From NCBI GenBank assembly GCA_905147135.1, contig LR990060.1, positions 13,098,001 through 13,162,000 of the forward strand: DNA of 64,000 nt, given 5' to 3'. This document shows positions 30,440 through 41,494 of this stretch, in pieces. A program made the translations under genes and the position numbers. The notes beneath the pieces are model-generated. The model worked only from the letters and a program-made list of their open reading frames with translations. It was not told where the DNA came from and did not search any database. How positions within the stretch are numbered: the stretch's first letter is position 1; each line of letters starts with the position of its first letter. Source of the stretch: Blastobasis lacticolella (taxonomy: Eukaryota > Arthropoda > Insecta > Lepidoptera > Blastobasidae).

Positions 30440-30720
30440 TAGATTAGATTTAGATTAGATTCATTTATTAATAAATGAAAATTACATTATACTACTCATT
30501 CATATAAGCAATTCACAGAGATTTCGTCATAATATAAATAATAATTATTATAATCAAATTAAATACGTAATTACATTATCAATAAAAACAAACGTCAAAA
30601 GTTAAATGAAAATAAAAATATATCAATTGCGTGTTTAGGTACCTATTCGTAATGGAATACCTATCAATGGAACATTAAATGTCCAACACAATAAATTACA
30701 AAAAAAAATTAAAATAAACA
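30440..30720 (-). repeat. LINE tail, AT-rich with (TAGATT)n end
   Basis: Short TAGATT units at 30440-30466, then TCATTTATTAAT and AT-rich sequence, the same pattern as other minus-strand tails. Confidence 0.35.
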
Positions 30721-31057
30721 AGTCCATAGGTAAGTATTCTAGCCTAAGTAGGTATGGTATACATACCATAGTATCATCGATTGTAAGTATAATGTTTATA
30801 AATTTAGATCGGTCTAATCAAATAATACATAGTGCTTACATCGCATTTCGATCCCCTCCGATTCCCTTGAGGTCGGAGTAATCCTTTTCAAAGTGACCTC
30901 ATACAATTACCCATTTGACTTTGACCTTAGAGAGGGCTAAGTGACCTTTGTGTGACCTATTTAAGGTTACTCATATTAGGCCGCACGCGGTCATTATAGT
31001 TGAGAATAGTGAAGTAAATGGTAATTTAATCATAGTAAAGTGTTTTAACAAAGAAGG

Positions 31058-31208
31058 TATTTAGGTAGGTAGGCCTCCCACAAAGTGGACCGACGACCTG
31101 GTCGTCCGTACCAGCTGGATGCGGAAGGCACAGGACCGGCCTTTGTAGAGATCTCTGGGGGAGGCCTATGCCCAGCAGTGGGTGTCTTTCGGATGATATG
31201 GTGATGAT
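31058..31208 (+). pseudogene. RTE/BovB-like LINE 3' end
   Basis: Contains AAAGTGGACCGACGACCTGG and AGATCTCTGGGGGAGGCCTA, then GATGATATGGTGATGATG. It matches 28370-28490 and ends in a GAT-rich tail. Confidence 0.75.
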
Positions 31209-31479
31209 GTACACATTTAGGTATGGTCATAATAGGTACGTACCGTTTAGTTATAATTGTTAGCGAATCAATGGTTTAGTTTAATTATACTAAAGTTTAT
31301 TCTCAAAAGAAATAATATTTTTTTACTGTCAATGGGAACTTACTTAAATGATTATAGTTAGGTCAATATTTGACAGAAATCAGTGGGTAGGATGGATAAA
31401 TATCGTATGTAATGTCAGTGTGTTAAAAACAATCATCTTCAGTGCCAGCCGGCTCCTGAGACTATTCAATTAGTCTCAG

Positions 31480-32010
31480 GGTCCCAAGCAGAGTATGTAT
31501 TTATGTACGCTTAGATATTTTAAAGTATGCAACGGATTTTATGCGGTTTACCTCTTTTTTTCTTTTTTATTATACGACAGACAAATAGGCAAGCGGGCCA
31601 CCTGATGGAAAGTGGTCACCGCCGCCTATGGACATCAGCAACACCAGGGGAGTCACCAATGCGTTGCCCGCCTCTGAAGAGACCTCTAATATACCTCTTG
31701 AACGATCCCATGAAGCGGGCCACCTGATGGAAAGTGGTCACCGTCGCCTATGGACATCAGCAACACCAGGGAAGTCACCAATGCGTTGCCCGCCTCTGAA
31801 GAGACCTCTAATATAACCTCTTGAACGATCCCATGTCATAGTCAGAAGGAAACACTGTGGCTGGGAGCTCATTTCACATCCGAATCGTACGAGCGAGAAA
31901 CGTTCTTTCGAACCTCAATGAAGTGATTCAAGAAGGTTTAAAGCAAGACAACAAAAGGGTAGGTAGGGGTAAACTAGGTGTAGGGAAGGTGTAGGAGAGG
32001 TGTAAGGTGG
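31480..32010 (+). repeat. F repeat split by LINE-B
   Basis: CAAGCAGAGTATGTATTTAT to GCAACGGATTTTATGCGGTT (about 31552), then GAAGTGATTCAAGAAGGTTT and AGGTAGGGGTAAACTAGGTG after the LINE-B insertion. Confidence 0.55.
31553..31930 (-). mobile_element. LINE-B 3' end with internal tandem duplication
   Basis: Antisense of a LINE ORF2 C-terminus (FPLDYDMGSFKR-like, RGQRIG-like, VADVHRR-like) plus tail GGTGGCCCGCTTGCCTGTTT. A unit of about 122 bases (31593-31714) is repeated directly at 31715-31837 with only a few differences. The element splits an F repeat. Confidence 0.8.
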
Positions 32011-32014
32011 GTGC

Positions 32015-32160
32015 AGGGTATGGAGTAGCGAGCTTGTTGCGGTGCTGAAGTTTGACTTACAAAGTACAAAACAGTCACCCACCCAGTTCCCGTTCCCTGC
32101 GAGCGTTGCTTTCTTTCGTTAACCTTTGTTATCGGTTTCGCACCAGTGTCGTTACGAAAT
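32015..32160 (-). repeat. 5S rRNA-related SINE-like repeat
   Basis: On the minus strand it reads ACCGATAACAAAGGTTAACG, then, after about 23 bases, GGGAACTGGGTGGGTGAC. These parallel the internal promoter of 5S rRNA genes (GAAGTTAAGC region, then the TACTTGGATGGGTGACC region). Downstream it reads GCACCGCAACAAGCTCGCTA, shared with 23041-23190, 45885-46110 and 58845-58990. This suggests a 5S-derived SINE family. Confidence 0.5.
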
Positions 32161-32194
32161 TATACCGTATTTCAGTTATTGCTGGTGTTCATTA

Positions 32195-32255
32195 TAATGG
32201 TGACGTCCATAGGCAGCGGTGACCACTTACTATCAAGCCCGCTTGCCTGTTTATC
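32195..32255 (+). mobile_element. LINE-B tail, convergent with the next copy
   Basis: GTCCATAGGCAGCGGTGACC and CCCGCTTGCCTGTTTATC read on plus, facing an antisense copy starting at 32262. Confidence 0.6.
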
Positions 32256-32261
32256 TTTTTT

Positions 32262-32480
32262 TTTATGTCATACGATAGGCAAACAGGCAAGCGGGCCACC
32301 TGATGGAAAGTGGTCACCACTGCCTATAGACATTAGCAACACCGAGACTATCGCCAATGCGTTGCCCACCTCTATAACACGTTACTCCCCTCCCTCCACT
32401 GCCAAAGCCAGGGTTCCCCAAATTCCCACCCCATGGAGCTCTGGAAACCTTACTCACCGGCAGAAACACAATACTATTTA
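32262..32480 (-). mobile_element. LINE-B2 3' end
   Basis: Antisense tail GGCAAACAGGCAAGCGGGCC, then GCGTTGCCCACCTCTATAAC, CATGGAGCTCTGGAAACCTT and CTCACCGGCAGAAACACAAT. It shares this longer 3' region with 33195-33450, so the two form a subfamily. Confidence 0.65.
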
Positions 32481-32814
32481 AAAGAGTATTGTTTAGCTGC
32501 GGTATCTGCTGTATAACATAAAAAAAATCATTTTCAGCGCAAATCTTGAAAGAAAGCTAAAGCTAGCAACAACGCAGTCAAAGCGTAGCCTCTCTACATT
32601 AGGTATGGACGTTACAATCGATTCAGTTCCGAAGTCACGCGATGTGATTCAGAACTGCTTTCCTTTTACATATTGACTGTTTGGAGTTGTGTGCCTTGTG
32701 TTACGTAATGTGGTATGTACTTGGCTTCTAGCCTTTTCGATATTTTCCGCACTACCTACGATATAAGAAGGCATACAAGGTGTTTGAATGAAATATCCTA
32801 TCCATCAATAGATG

Positions 32815-32955
32815 GATCGACATCGCTGGGTCGGATGCGAGAGCCAACGGCTTACGACGCGAGGATGCCGAAGACCGGGCGAAGTGGAGAAGAATGGATA
32901 GGAAAGCGGACCCTGGCACAGGCCGGGATAAGCCCTAGGACGATGATGATAATCC
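32815..32955 (+). pseudogene. RTE-type LINE end with (GAT)n tail
   Basis: Same family as 16062-16205: GATCGACATCGCTGGGTCGG, GAGGATGCCGAAGACCG, then the end GGGATAAGCCCTAGGACGATGATGATAA. The GATGATGAT tail is the usual RTE 3' end. Confidence 0.7.
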
Positions 32956-33194
32956 TATTCATCACGAGCGACCCGCCGTGGCTTTTCACGGGTGTGCTCG
33001 ACTTTTCATTCCTACAGAATGTATGTAGGTATTATACATATAAACCTTCCAGAAAAAAGTATCTATTTGATGGTGAAAACCGCATTAAATCCGTTAAATG
33101 GTTTACAGACAAGTAGACGTACAAATGCAGCAAGTGATTTTAATTTATATTACGTAAGTATAGATTTTAAAATCAGATTTATGTTTTTATTTTT

Positions 33195-33450
33195 TTATGT
33201 CAGACAGTAGGCAAACAGGCAAGCGGGTCACCTGCTGAAAAGATCACCACTGCCTATAGACATTAGCAACACCAAGAGTATCGCTAATGCGTTGCTCACC
33301 TCTATAACACGTTGCTCTGGCAGCAAAAAGACAAATGCCCCTCCACCGCCAAAGCCACGGTTCCCCGAATCCCCACCCCATGGAGCACTGGAAACCTTAC
33401 TCACCGGCAGAAACACAACACTATTTTGGTTCCCAAGAACAAGTTTCGCT
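33195..33450 (-). mobile_element. LINE-B2 3' end
   Basis: GCAAACAGGCAAGCGGGTCA, CATTAGCAACACCAAGAGTA, CATGGAGCACTGGAAACCTT and CTCACCGGCAGAAACACAAC match 32277-32475 segment by segment. Confidence 0.65.
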
Positions 33451-33505
33451 ATCTCATATAGTTTCGGATTTCTCGTCACTGACCTATTCAGACTGGTCAC
33501 CCAAA

Positions 33506-33671
33506 GGTTGAGTGTAAGTTTGGCTTATCTTTACTTTACTATCGTGTTTACGTTTGCGTGAAAATCAGTATGAAAAAATGTATTGCGCCATCTAGTGGCA
33601 CGTAAATGAAGATTTTTCTTCATACTAATTTCCACGTAAACGCAAGCACTAAAGTAAAGTTACACTCAGCC
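33506..33671. mobile_element. 166-bp near-palindromic element
   Basis: GGTTGAGTGTAA and, inverted, GGCTGAGTGTAA at the ends. Inner arms share TTTACTTTA, GTTTACG and AGTATGAA, and a short centre has GCGCCATCTAGTGGC. Confidence 0.7.
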
Positions 33672-33782
33672 TACAGATGGTAAAAACTTAAAAACAATGT
33701 CAGCTGTGAAAATCGTACAAAAAATAGTAAAAACATACGTCATGTCAACCGTAAAAAAATTGTAAAAACAATGTCGTGTCCC

Positions 33783-33920
33783 GCCATAAGCAGCTATGTA
33801 TCTATATACGCTTAGATCTTTTTAACTACGCAAAGGATTTTAATGCGGTTTGGATAGAGTGGTTCATGAGGAAGGCTTATAAGCAAGAAAACAAGTGTAG
33901 GTAGGGGCAAAGTATGTGTA
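33783..33920 (+). repeat. F repeat
   Basis: TATGTATCTATATACGCTTA, GGATTTTAATGCGGTTTGGA and CTTATAAGCAAGAAAACAAG. The closing CGCGAACGAAGTCGCACC reappears at 34443-34460 after the LINE-A insertion. Confidence 0.55.
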
Positions 33921-34214
33921 CTGTAGCATGTGTGCTCGTGCAGGCCTTAGGTAAGGACGGGTTCTAGGACGGGTAGCTGTCGGAGGCCGTATGTTTGGAC
34001 GGGCTCTAAGTTAGGTAGGCGTTCGGGTTGGCCTGCTGCTCCTGTAGCTGTTAGCCTGCGCCTATGAGCACACATAGCACTGGCTAGGTAATAATTCAAA
34101 TGTGTTCCATTTGAATTAGATGTAAAGTATCATATGTATTTTATAGCATTCTTCCAATAACGCTTCTCAATATAACATTAATTAAAACTTGCATTTTTAC
34201 TTTAAACTCAGTGT

Positions 34215-34437
34215 AACACGCAGTGCTCCAGTACACTAAGGTTATGGAATGAAATACCTGGAGAGGTTTTCCCTGGAGAGTACAACAAGGAGTTCTTCAG
34301 AAAGGGGTAAAAAGTTTTTTACGGGGTCGGCAACGCGTGGGTGATGCACCTGGTATTGCAAACGGCCATAGGCTGCGGTGACTGCTTACTATCAAGCAGG
34401 CCGTAAGCTTGTTTGCCACCTTAGTGGTATAAAAAAA
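34215..34437 (+). mobile_element. LINE-A 3' end
   Basis: Same C-terminal block (ACACTAAGGTTATGGAATGA, GGCAACGCGTGGGTGATGC) and tail GTAAGCTTGTTTGCCACCTT, ending in poly-A. It lies between two parts of an F repeat. Confidence 0.8.
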
Positions 34438-34711
34438 ATATGTACGCGAACGAAGTCGCACCAGGTCCTCTAGTTAATTCATAAATTATAAACGTTTTAC
34501 TCAGTTCTCAACTATAGCTGATAAGTTGATGGCTCCTGATAATGCTATTTACTCGTATCATGACAACTTCAATAGGGTCGTTTGAATTGTAATGGGGAAA
34601 TCGTGTTTTGCTGTAATAGGGGGCGATAGTGTGCGATAACAAGGGTTTCTGCAGAAATTTGTTGCTGGTCCTAATTCCTGCTAATATCCCGCTATAAAAT
34701 TATGAACTAGT

Positions 34712-34835
34712 GGACTCGGCGTGACTTCGTTCGCGTACACCTACTTTATCCCTATCTACTCTTTTTTTTCTTGCTTATAAACTATAAACTTTCCTCTTAC
34801 ATTGCTCTATACATTGTTGAAAAACGCATTAAATA
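34712..34835 (-). repeat. F repeat, antisense
   Basis: GCGTGACTTCGTTCGCGTAC, TTTTCTTGCTTATAAACTAT. Confidence 0.55.
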
Positions 34836-34984
34836 ATAATAATATAATAATAGTCATTTATTTCAGGTATTTTACACCCATATTATCTGTTGCGCAGTTT
34901 ATCAGAACTAAGCGTACACTTACATAATATATACATAGATATCTAGGTATAGGACAGATGGCGGAAAACGTCTTTATTTTATTT

Positions 34985-35535
34985 TACTATGTAAAAAGAT
35001 ATAAGAAAGATGGATGGACGTTTGTTACACCTTTACGCAAAAACTACTAAACTAAATTTGATTAATTTTATACTTAGCCCAGAATAGCATAAAGACTATA
35101 ATTTATCCCGTAATTGAATGTGGTTTCGGCGGGAATGAATTTTTTGCTGACCAACTCACGGGAAAAGCTAGTGTTATCTAAATCAATAGATGTTTTATTC
35201 TATTACAAAATGATTCATTAACGCCTATTTTGAAAATCTAAGTATGTCTATTATTTACACACCAATTCGGAAATTCTTATATACCTATACGCTAGATTGT
35301 ATTAAATTACTCCATCAAGCAAAAACTACTGAACGGATGTTGTCCTAATGAGGCAGTAATGTAGTTTATAGCTCAGAATAGCGCTTAAGCTATAGCTTAT
35401 CCCCAAATTCAATATAGTTCCAGCGGGAACGAGCCAGGAGCGTATCAACCTAATTTTTCGCGGACGAAGTCACGGCTAAAAGAGTTTGAAATGTATCAAC
35501 CTAATCTTACGTTCACGAAGTAGCGGCTAAAAGCT
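34985..35535 (+). repeat. Two W-type repeats
   Basis: First copy 34985-35175 (CGCAAAAACTACTAAACTAA, GTTTCGGCGGGAATGAATTT). Second copy 35310-35535 (AAAAACTACTGAACGGATGT, TAGCTCAGAATAGCGCTTAA, CGGACGAAGTCACGGCTAAA). Confidence 0.55.
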
Positions 35536-35927
35536 ATTTTAAAATCCTCCACCGGCTCTCACGGCTCTCACTCACAAATTTTCGGGCTCGCGAAACATTC
35601 ATTGACCCAAATTTCCTGATCGATACGGAACGTACAGCCTTTATTGAATACGCCATTCATCCCATACATTTTTCCAGTGTGTTTCGACATTGCGTTTATT
35701 TTAGCGGAGACCTAGGGCTGAAATGTGGATTTGACGGTCCGGATTCGCCTCGTATTGTTATTTTTTGCGTAGAGAGAATGGCTGGCATTTGTATCGGGGC
35801 ATTTTGTCGCAACAGTCTATTTGCGAGCTACGCGCTGTCGATATCTGCCTAATGTGTAGGATGAAATACCGGCTTTCAACAAATAAACTTTGGTTGCAGT
35901 CCTGCATACATTTTTCGATTGCTATTT

Positions 35928-36010
35928 CTGGTAGACTGGTAGATAATGCTATTTAAGCTTCTAGTCCGCCCTTGTACTTTTAGATCACAAAGTATAAAAA
36001 AAATAAAAAT
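35928..36010 (+). repeat. T repeat tail
   Basis: CTGGTAGACTGGTAGATAAT, TTCTAGTCCGCCCTTGTACT, then A-rich. Confidence 0.55.
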
Positions 36011-36059
36011 AGAAACACTTTTGTGAGTCGATACTACTCGCTTCAATAGGTTTAACCAT

Positions 36060-36132
36060 CGTTACCCTACTACTTGAACTCGGTACCTCTAGCTTACAAG
36101 TCGGACCCCTTAACCATTAGGCCATAAGGCTA
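36060..36132 (-). mobile_element. SINE-C tRNA head
   Basis: CTTGAACTCGGTACCTCTAG (B-box side) and GGACCCCTTAACCATTAGGC (A-box side) in antisense. It is a pseudo-tRNA head, not a tRNA gene. Confidence 0.7.
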
Positions 36133-36589
36133 AACGTCTTCACGTGTAACCGCCGTAATGTTTTTGAATATATACCTTCTTATTTAGCACATAATAGCTA
36201 ACATAAATACAATGTATTTTACACAAAATTTGCTCCCTAGCGATATTTTTTGCACCTCTCACCCGCCTCCCATGAGAGGTATCAGCCAAACAAAAAAAAG
36301 CTCCGCAGAAACTATCCAAACAGATCCAATGTTTACTTTTCACTCGCGCCGACCTGCGCCCAGAAATCCTTTATTCCGAAACTTCCAGAACTTTCTCGGT
36401 GAAAGTTCTCTGAATCCTTCCGAGTTTCGGTAAACTCGGGGTAAACTCGGAACGGTGATCCCCTCTGCACGACTGGGGCTCGCATCCATTCAATCTGACC
36501 TGCGTGGATGCTATGTAAATACGAGATTTTTGCAATGATTTGATCCTCTGGAGTTCTTCGTTCGCCCCGGCATAGTTTGCGAGCGAGCG

Positions 36590-36845
36590 AAGCGAGGGAA
36601 AGAGATTCGTTTTCGTTGAAGTTTCGCAGTACTAAGTTGGTAGGCTTGTAATTACGCTCGTTTCTCACTCTTACAATTCGGATGTGGAATGAGCTTACAG
36701 TATTTCCTTTAGACTATGACATGGGATCGTTCAAGAGGTATATTAGAGGTCACCTTAGAGGGCAACGTATTGGTAGCGACGCTGGCGTTGCTGATGTCCA
36801 TAGGCGGCAGTGACCACGCACCATCAGCCAGGCTGTTTGTCTTCC
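36590..36845 (+). mobile_element. LINE-B 3' end
   Basis: Sense copy: GGATGTGGAATGAGCTTACA, ACATGGGATCGTTCAAGAGG and CTGATGTCCATAGGCGGCAG. Across frames it encodes YDMGSFKRYIRGHLRGQRIG. Confidence 0.8.
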
Positions 36846-36881
36846 GTATTACATTAAAAACCGTACCCTTAAACCGGTACA

Positions 36882-36975
36882 CAACAATGCAGGCATTGTT
36901 GCTTGGTGGCAGATATGTAGATAAGGTGGTATAGGCGTTCAAGCAGACACCCCAGGCTTGATAGGGACACCAGTG
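36882..36975 (+). repeat. P repeat fragment
   Basis: AATGCAGGCATTGTTGCTTG, GATAAGGTGGTATAGG and CACCCCAGGCTTGATAGGGA, directly after a LINE-B end. Confidence 0.55.
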
Positions 36976-37057
36976 CTAGTACAAAACCACATCCAAATCA
37001 ATCACCAAAAACCCGAAAAAATATTATAGCATTTCAAATGTCATTCACTAAATTAAA

Positions 37058-37308
37058 AATAAATAAATAATCGTGGACAAATTCACACAGCGCCATCTAG
37101 CCCCAAAGTAAGCAAAGCTTGTGTTATAGGTGCTAGATAACTGATAAACTACTTATATACTTTTTTTTAAATACATACTTATTATACACAGAACACCCAG
37201 ACCCGTAACAGAAATTAAAATTCACCATTTCAATTTCTGCCCCGCCGGGAATCGAAACCTCTTGCGTGGCAGACAACGGCATGTTGACCACTGAACCACT
37301 CAGGTCGT
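37058..37308 (-). mobile_element. SINE-E, full length
   Basis: Tail CGTGGACAAATTCACACAGC, body ATTTCAATTTCTGCCCCGCC and head TTGACCACTGAACCACTCAG. The B box is damaged (GGGAATCGAAACC). Confidence 0.85.
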
Positions 37309-37478
37309 CAATTTGATGGTAGTTTATAGCGTGGCAGGTAGGGGTTCTAGCCAGTAAGAGTCTGGCACTATCTGGATCGTCCCTTCCCAGGTGTGCAAGA
37401 GGATTTCCCCTCCCTGCCAAAAAAAAGTACGAGTACAACCTTTCTTTTGGGATTCGCAGCAGTCGGGGTAAATACTAT

Positions 37479-37574
37479 TTATAGCGTAACTATAATAGCT
37501 GCCCATTTGCGAGTTCGCTCGATAGTCCACGCAGACGGCACGGTCGCCGCCATATTGAATTTATGATGACGTCA
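37479..37574 (-). other. CRE motif upstream of a 24-codon frame
   Basis: A perfect TGACGTCA lies at 37567-37574. On the minus strand, 14 bases later, AATATGGCGGCG opens MAATVPSAWTIERTR and ends after 24 codons at 37479-37481. The ATG context is good. It could be a promoter with a first exon, or an unrecognised repeat; nothing else supports a gene. Confidence 0.2.
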
Positions 37575-37743
37575 CGAGAATTTAATAGTTCGTAATAATA
37601 ACCATAAATTTTAATTGAATGTAACCTAGTTTTCACATGTTATACCTCTAATTGTCGTTATTGTTACAAGTTGTAGTAATTGCCAAATAAAATATATGTC
37701 AAGTTTGGTTAAAATCAGACGATTTCGACAGACAGAGTTCCTT

Positions 37744-37921
37744 TGCATTTTTAACAACCAATACTCAGATAAACCATATATCAGTTTGATAAGTTATTAT
37801 GTGACTAAAATGAAAACGTATCGTTATTTTAGTAGAGTGAAGAAGTATGGTTCGTTTTAATTTGGTAGTGTATTACTTTATCGGGCATTTAAATTGTATC
37901 TGAGTATTAAAAAGCCGGCTC
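37744..37921. mobile_element. H element, decayed copy
   Basis: CAATACTCAGATAAACCATA, GACTAAAATGAAAACGTATC and GTATCTGAGTATTAAAAAGC follow the H pattern; the outer bases are mutated. Confidence 0.65.
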
Positions 37922-37948
37922 TAAGCCCGGCTCGCACCAAATACTTAA

Positions 37949-38061
37949 GCGCTGTCCTAATTGCAACGGTCGTACGACGGGCGGTTTTGAGCTCTCCTAT
38001 TAGTCGGGCAGCGTCCGTCGTACGACCTTGGTCGCACAACCCTTGCCAATTAGGACAGCGC
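37949..38061. mobile_element. I-type TIR element with TTAA flanks
   Basis: GCGCTGTCCTAATTGCAACG at the left and the inverted CCAATTAGGACAGCGCC at the right; CTTAA flanks on both sides. It is the most complete copy of the family. Confidence 0.75.
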
Positions 38062-38491
38062 CTTAATCATATTTATGAATATCTTTAATATTTTTTGTAT
38101 GAAGTTTTTTGTTTGTACCAGCTTAAATCCGTTTAAGAATTTGGTGGAAGCCGCCCTAAGTTAATATTACAATATTTCCCGTGACAAACTAAACTTACAG
38201 TTTGAAGCCAGTACTTCCAGAACCGAAATAGGTTGATTGAAATCGTTCCCTGAAGTTCCAGACTCAAACGAACATATACACAAATACCCGCTCCTTACAG
38301 GACCCGGACAGACCGCTGAATATTTGATACCCGTATTATTATCGGTAACCCTTAACCCTTCTACAGAGCTCAGCATTGATTGCTGCTTGAAATATTCAGT
38401 TACGAACGCGCACGAGCGTTGTTGACTCTGTTTCTGTTGGTTACGAAGGCGGTTGCGGTGACGTGGATGTGCGATGTTGCATTGCGAGTAA

Positions 38492-39028
38492 GGGGCCGTT
38501 CATAAAATACGTTCGCACACAAGGGGGGGGAGGGCTCTTGCTGAGTGTGACAAAGTGTGACAAGGGGGGACGGAGGGTGTATGGCAACGTGACGTTCGCT
38601 GTTCATTAAAATATTTTCAATAAGTATTTTTTTTTTTGACCCTTTTTATTTTTAAATTTTCATCATAATAGAAAGTCATTTATTTTATATTTAGTAAATA
38701 TATAGACTTTCAAACGTATACAGTTTTATAATAATAAATTGTAACTTGATATATATTCATTTTTGTTTATTTCTCGATATGAGCGCTGGCCATGGACTTA
38801 TTCGTTATAAAAGATATTTATTACTTTATTTAAATTTCATTATAAAAACTAAATAAATATTTAAATTCTCAAAATTTGTGCACTATTAATTAAAATTTAC
38901 CATATTCAGGGGCTTAGTTTTGTGACGAAAACTCGAGAGGGGTCACAGAATGTGTGACACAGCGTGACAATGGGGGGGAGGGGGTCAGAAAAAGCTGATT
39001 TAGCGTGACGTATTTTATGAACGGCCCC
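38492..39028. mobile_element. 537-bp TIR element, TAA target duplication
   Basis: Both ends read GGGGCCGTTCATAAAATACG inward (21 identical bases), flanked by TAA at 38489-38491 and 39029-39031. The inner parts have G-rich AAGGGGGGG tracts and GTGACAAA/GTGTGACA words near both ends, with an AT-rich core. No transposase frame is seen, so it is non-autonomous. This end sequence type is common in insects. Confidence 0.85.
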
Positions 39029-39142
39029 TAATCTACATATAGGTAGTAGGTGCTATATAGATTGGCAATGGCGGTTGTTGAACTCTTTGTCGGAACTAAT
39101 TTTAGAGACATAATGTTTTAAACTGTCGCGTTTATTATCACA

Positions 39143-39246
39143 CGTCGTCCCGTGACCATGACGCATGCAACTGTGTCGAAATATCGGGCTACTCGTCAAC
39201 AAAGGTACGCGGTAGGAAACCCGGAATATAGCCTTAAAACGTGTAA
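39143..39246. mobile_element. K element fragment
   Basis: GTCGTCCCGTGACCATGACG, GAAATATCGGGCTACTCGTC and GAAACCCGGAATATAGCCTT. Opposite orientation to 47692-47817. Confidence 0.65.
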
Positions 39247-39710
39247 TTTTAGAGATTGCTGTAATACTTAAAAGGGTCCAACTTAAAATCTAGGCCGTGT
39301 CTCATCTTATTAGGTTGGGTGGAACCAGAGATACTGCTTGACGTCTTTTTAATACCTACTAGTTTTCATACATTATGGAGTCATTTAAAATTGTATGTAT
39401 GTAAATTCTTTATTTCATATTTAAAAAGTACAGAAATAAGAAAAATATTAGCGTGCTATATAAAGGCGGCCTTATCCCACAATGGGATTTCTTCCAGCCA
39501 ACCTTAGACATTAGAATTGTCTTTCGGGTAGAAGATAAACTGCCCAAGAAAAAAGAAAAAAGATTTCCACGCGGACGAAGTCGTGGGCAAAACATCTGCT
39601 AGTAAAAATAAAAAAAATAAAGCATGTCCAATTAGTATCTACTACAATATAAATTTAATGTCTAATTAATAGTTTTGCGTCAAACATATCTAATATACTC
39701 GTACATAGCT

Positions 39711-39770
39711 TTGCTTAGTTTGGGGTTAGATAGCGCTGTGTGAATTTGTCCACGATTATTTATTTATTAT
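39711..39770 (+). mobile_element. SINE-E tail fragment
   Basis: AGCTTTGCTTAGTTTGGGGT, TAGATAGCGCTGTGTGAATT, ending in TTATTTATTATTATT. Confidence 0.75.
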
Positions 39771-39884
39771 TATTCATAAAAGTTGTGGCACTGTACGCAA
39801 TTGAGTAATAAATAACCAAGCATTGCCCCGGACTCTCAAATTTATAATAGACTGAGAGGGCGCCGTTGGTTATCCTATGTCATC

Positions 39885-40012
39885 GAGTATATTAGAAATC
39901 TCTTTAGAGGCGGGCAACGCATTGGTGACTCCCCTGGTGTTGCTGATGTCCATAGGCGGCGGTGACTACTTTCCATCAGGTGGCCCGCTTGCCTGTTTGT
40001 CTGCCGTGTAAA
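39885..40012 (+). mobile_element. LINE-B 3' end
   Basis: GGCGGGCAACGCATTGGTGA, GTTGCTGATGTCCATAGGCG and GGTGGCCCGCTTGCCTGTTT, then poly-A (40011-40031). Confidence 0.8.
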
Positions 40013-40751
40013 AAAAAAAACAAAAAAAAAAAGTAGGGTATGTATCATGTAATGCAGCGGTGTAAGTAAATAAACCAGTTGTGTCGTGGACTCTGAGCTT
40101 ATTATTTCGCACTCGCGTAATTCCCGGTTATATTCTACTGAGTACAAGAAAATTTCCACTTTGTAGTGACAGTAGACGTACACAACCTGGCACAAAAAAA
40201 AACTTTTTTGTGTCCCATCATAGTCACAAAAGAGAAAGGTAACTTCAATGTGGCTGAAAAGCGAATCTGCCAAGAGGATGCAAGGCCGACGCCCTCCCAG
40301 TCCATTATAAATGTGAGAGTTCGTGGAAATGTTTGGTTATTTGTATCTATATTTATTACTCAATTTAAAACTCTACAAACATTAGTAGAACGAATCGACA
40401 CTGATAACCGATAAAGTCATTGAATAATTTAATTATATTGAACCAACGTTTATCCTTCATTGTTTGCTGGAAATTGAAATGCCTATTATGGTTATTTCAT
40501 ATACATTTAGTACTGCGTTCATATTATTTCACCTCTTCAATTATTCAAAGCACAAAAGCTTTGTTCAAGGTTCGCGTAGGCATATAATATCGGATACTAT
40601 TTTCTTAAGTTTTTAAATAGATTTGAAAATACCCCTTGTCAGTTGTCGTCAATTTTGTCTCTTTAATCTGGTGTAATTTGATGAAGAGGGTGATTATCAC
40701 AAAAAATGAGATGCACCTTAATATTGTCAGATAACCGCCGTTTATTATTGT

Positions 40752-41010
40752 GGCCGTGTGGTGTCCGGCAGAGTAGAATAGCACCAACCCCTTACACTCG
40801 TGGGTGTGGTACAAGGCGACTAATGTTTTCGAGGCAAAAGATCTAGAGTCTCCGTAGGCTGGAAAGCGTTTTCCATTGTTATATTTACAACACTGCGATC
40901 TCCAACCCGCCTGCCAAGCGTGGAGATTATGGCAATGACCTCCCCCTTTCGTGGGAGAGGCCCGAAGTCCTGCAGTGGATTGTTGTGGGCTGTGATGATG
41001 ATGATGATTG
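40752..41010 (+). mobile_element. D retroposon, full length
   Basis: GGCCGTGTGGTGTCCGGCAG, AGCACCAACCCCTTACACTC, CTCCAACCCGCCTGCCAAGC, TCCTGCAGTGGATTGTTG and GCTGTGATGATGATGATGAT. It shows the family's 3' (GAT)n tail. Confidence 0.85.
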
Positions 41011-41494
41011 TCAGATTATACCTACAAAGTTTCATTGTCATCGGAATTGCCATTTCCAAGAAATTGAATAATTTACTTGTATAAAACTTGCAGTTTCCGT
41101 CATATGCGAGATACAAAACGCCAATGTCATAAGTAAGGACCTAATATTTTCGTTCGCCAGTGATACCAATTGTATTTTCTTAAGCAGACAAATGGTAGAT
41201 AGGCGTGTCCGGTGCAACCCGCATTTGATTTTCTGTTCTTTTTTCTTCAATTAATCCGTACTCCTTGTTATCTTTAAAGAGGAACATTTTAATTGGATAG
41301 TCTGAACCGTTTTATTCTACGGCTCTTTCATCTATTCCTTTCTTTTTTCTCTTTGCGTTTTGTGCAATAGCTTTCCTTTTAACGTAGGTATCATTGTATT
41401 TTCAGTAATGTGCTCCCTGCAGTCGGCTTTGTATTGTTGGAGCAATTAACTTCAGAAGTATGGTGTTATTTGGTGTATTGAATGTAAACATAAT

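Noticed and set aside
33228..33561. Frames on both strands around 33.3 kb
   Set aside because: They cover a LINE-B2 3' region shared with 32.3 kb; both are non-coding tails.
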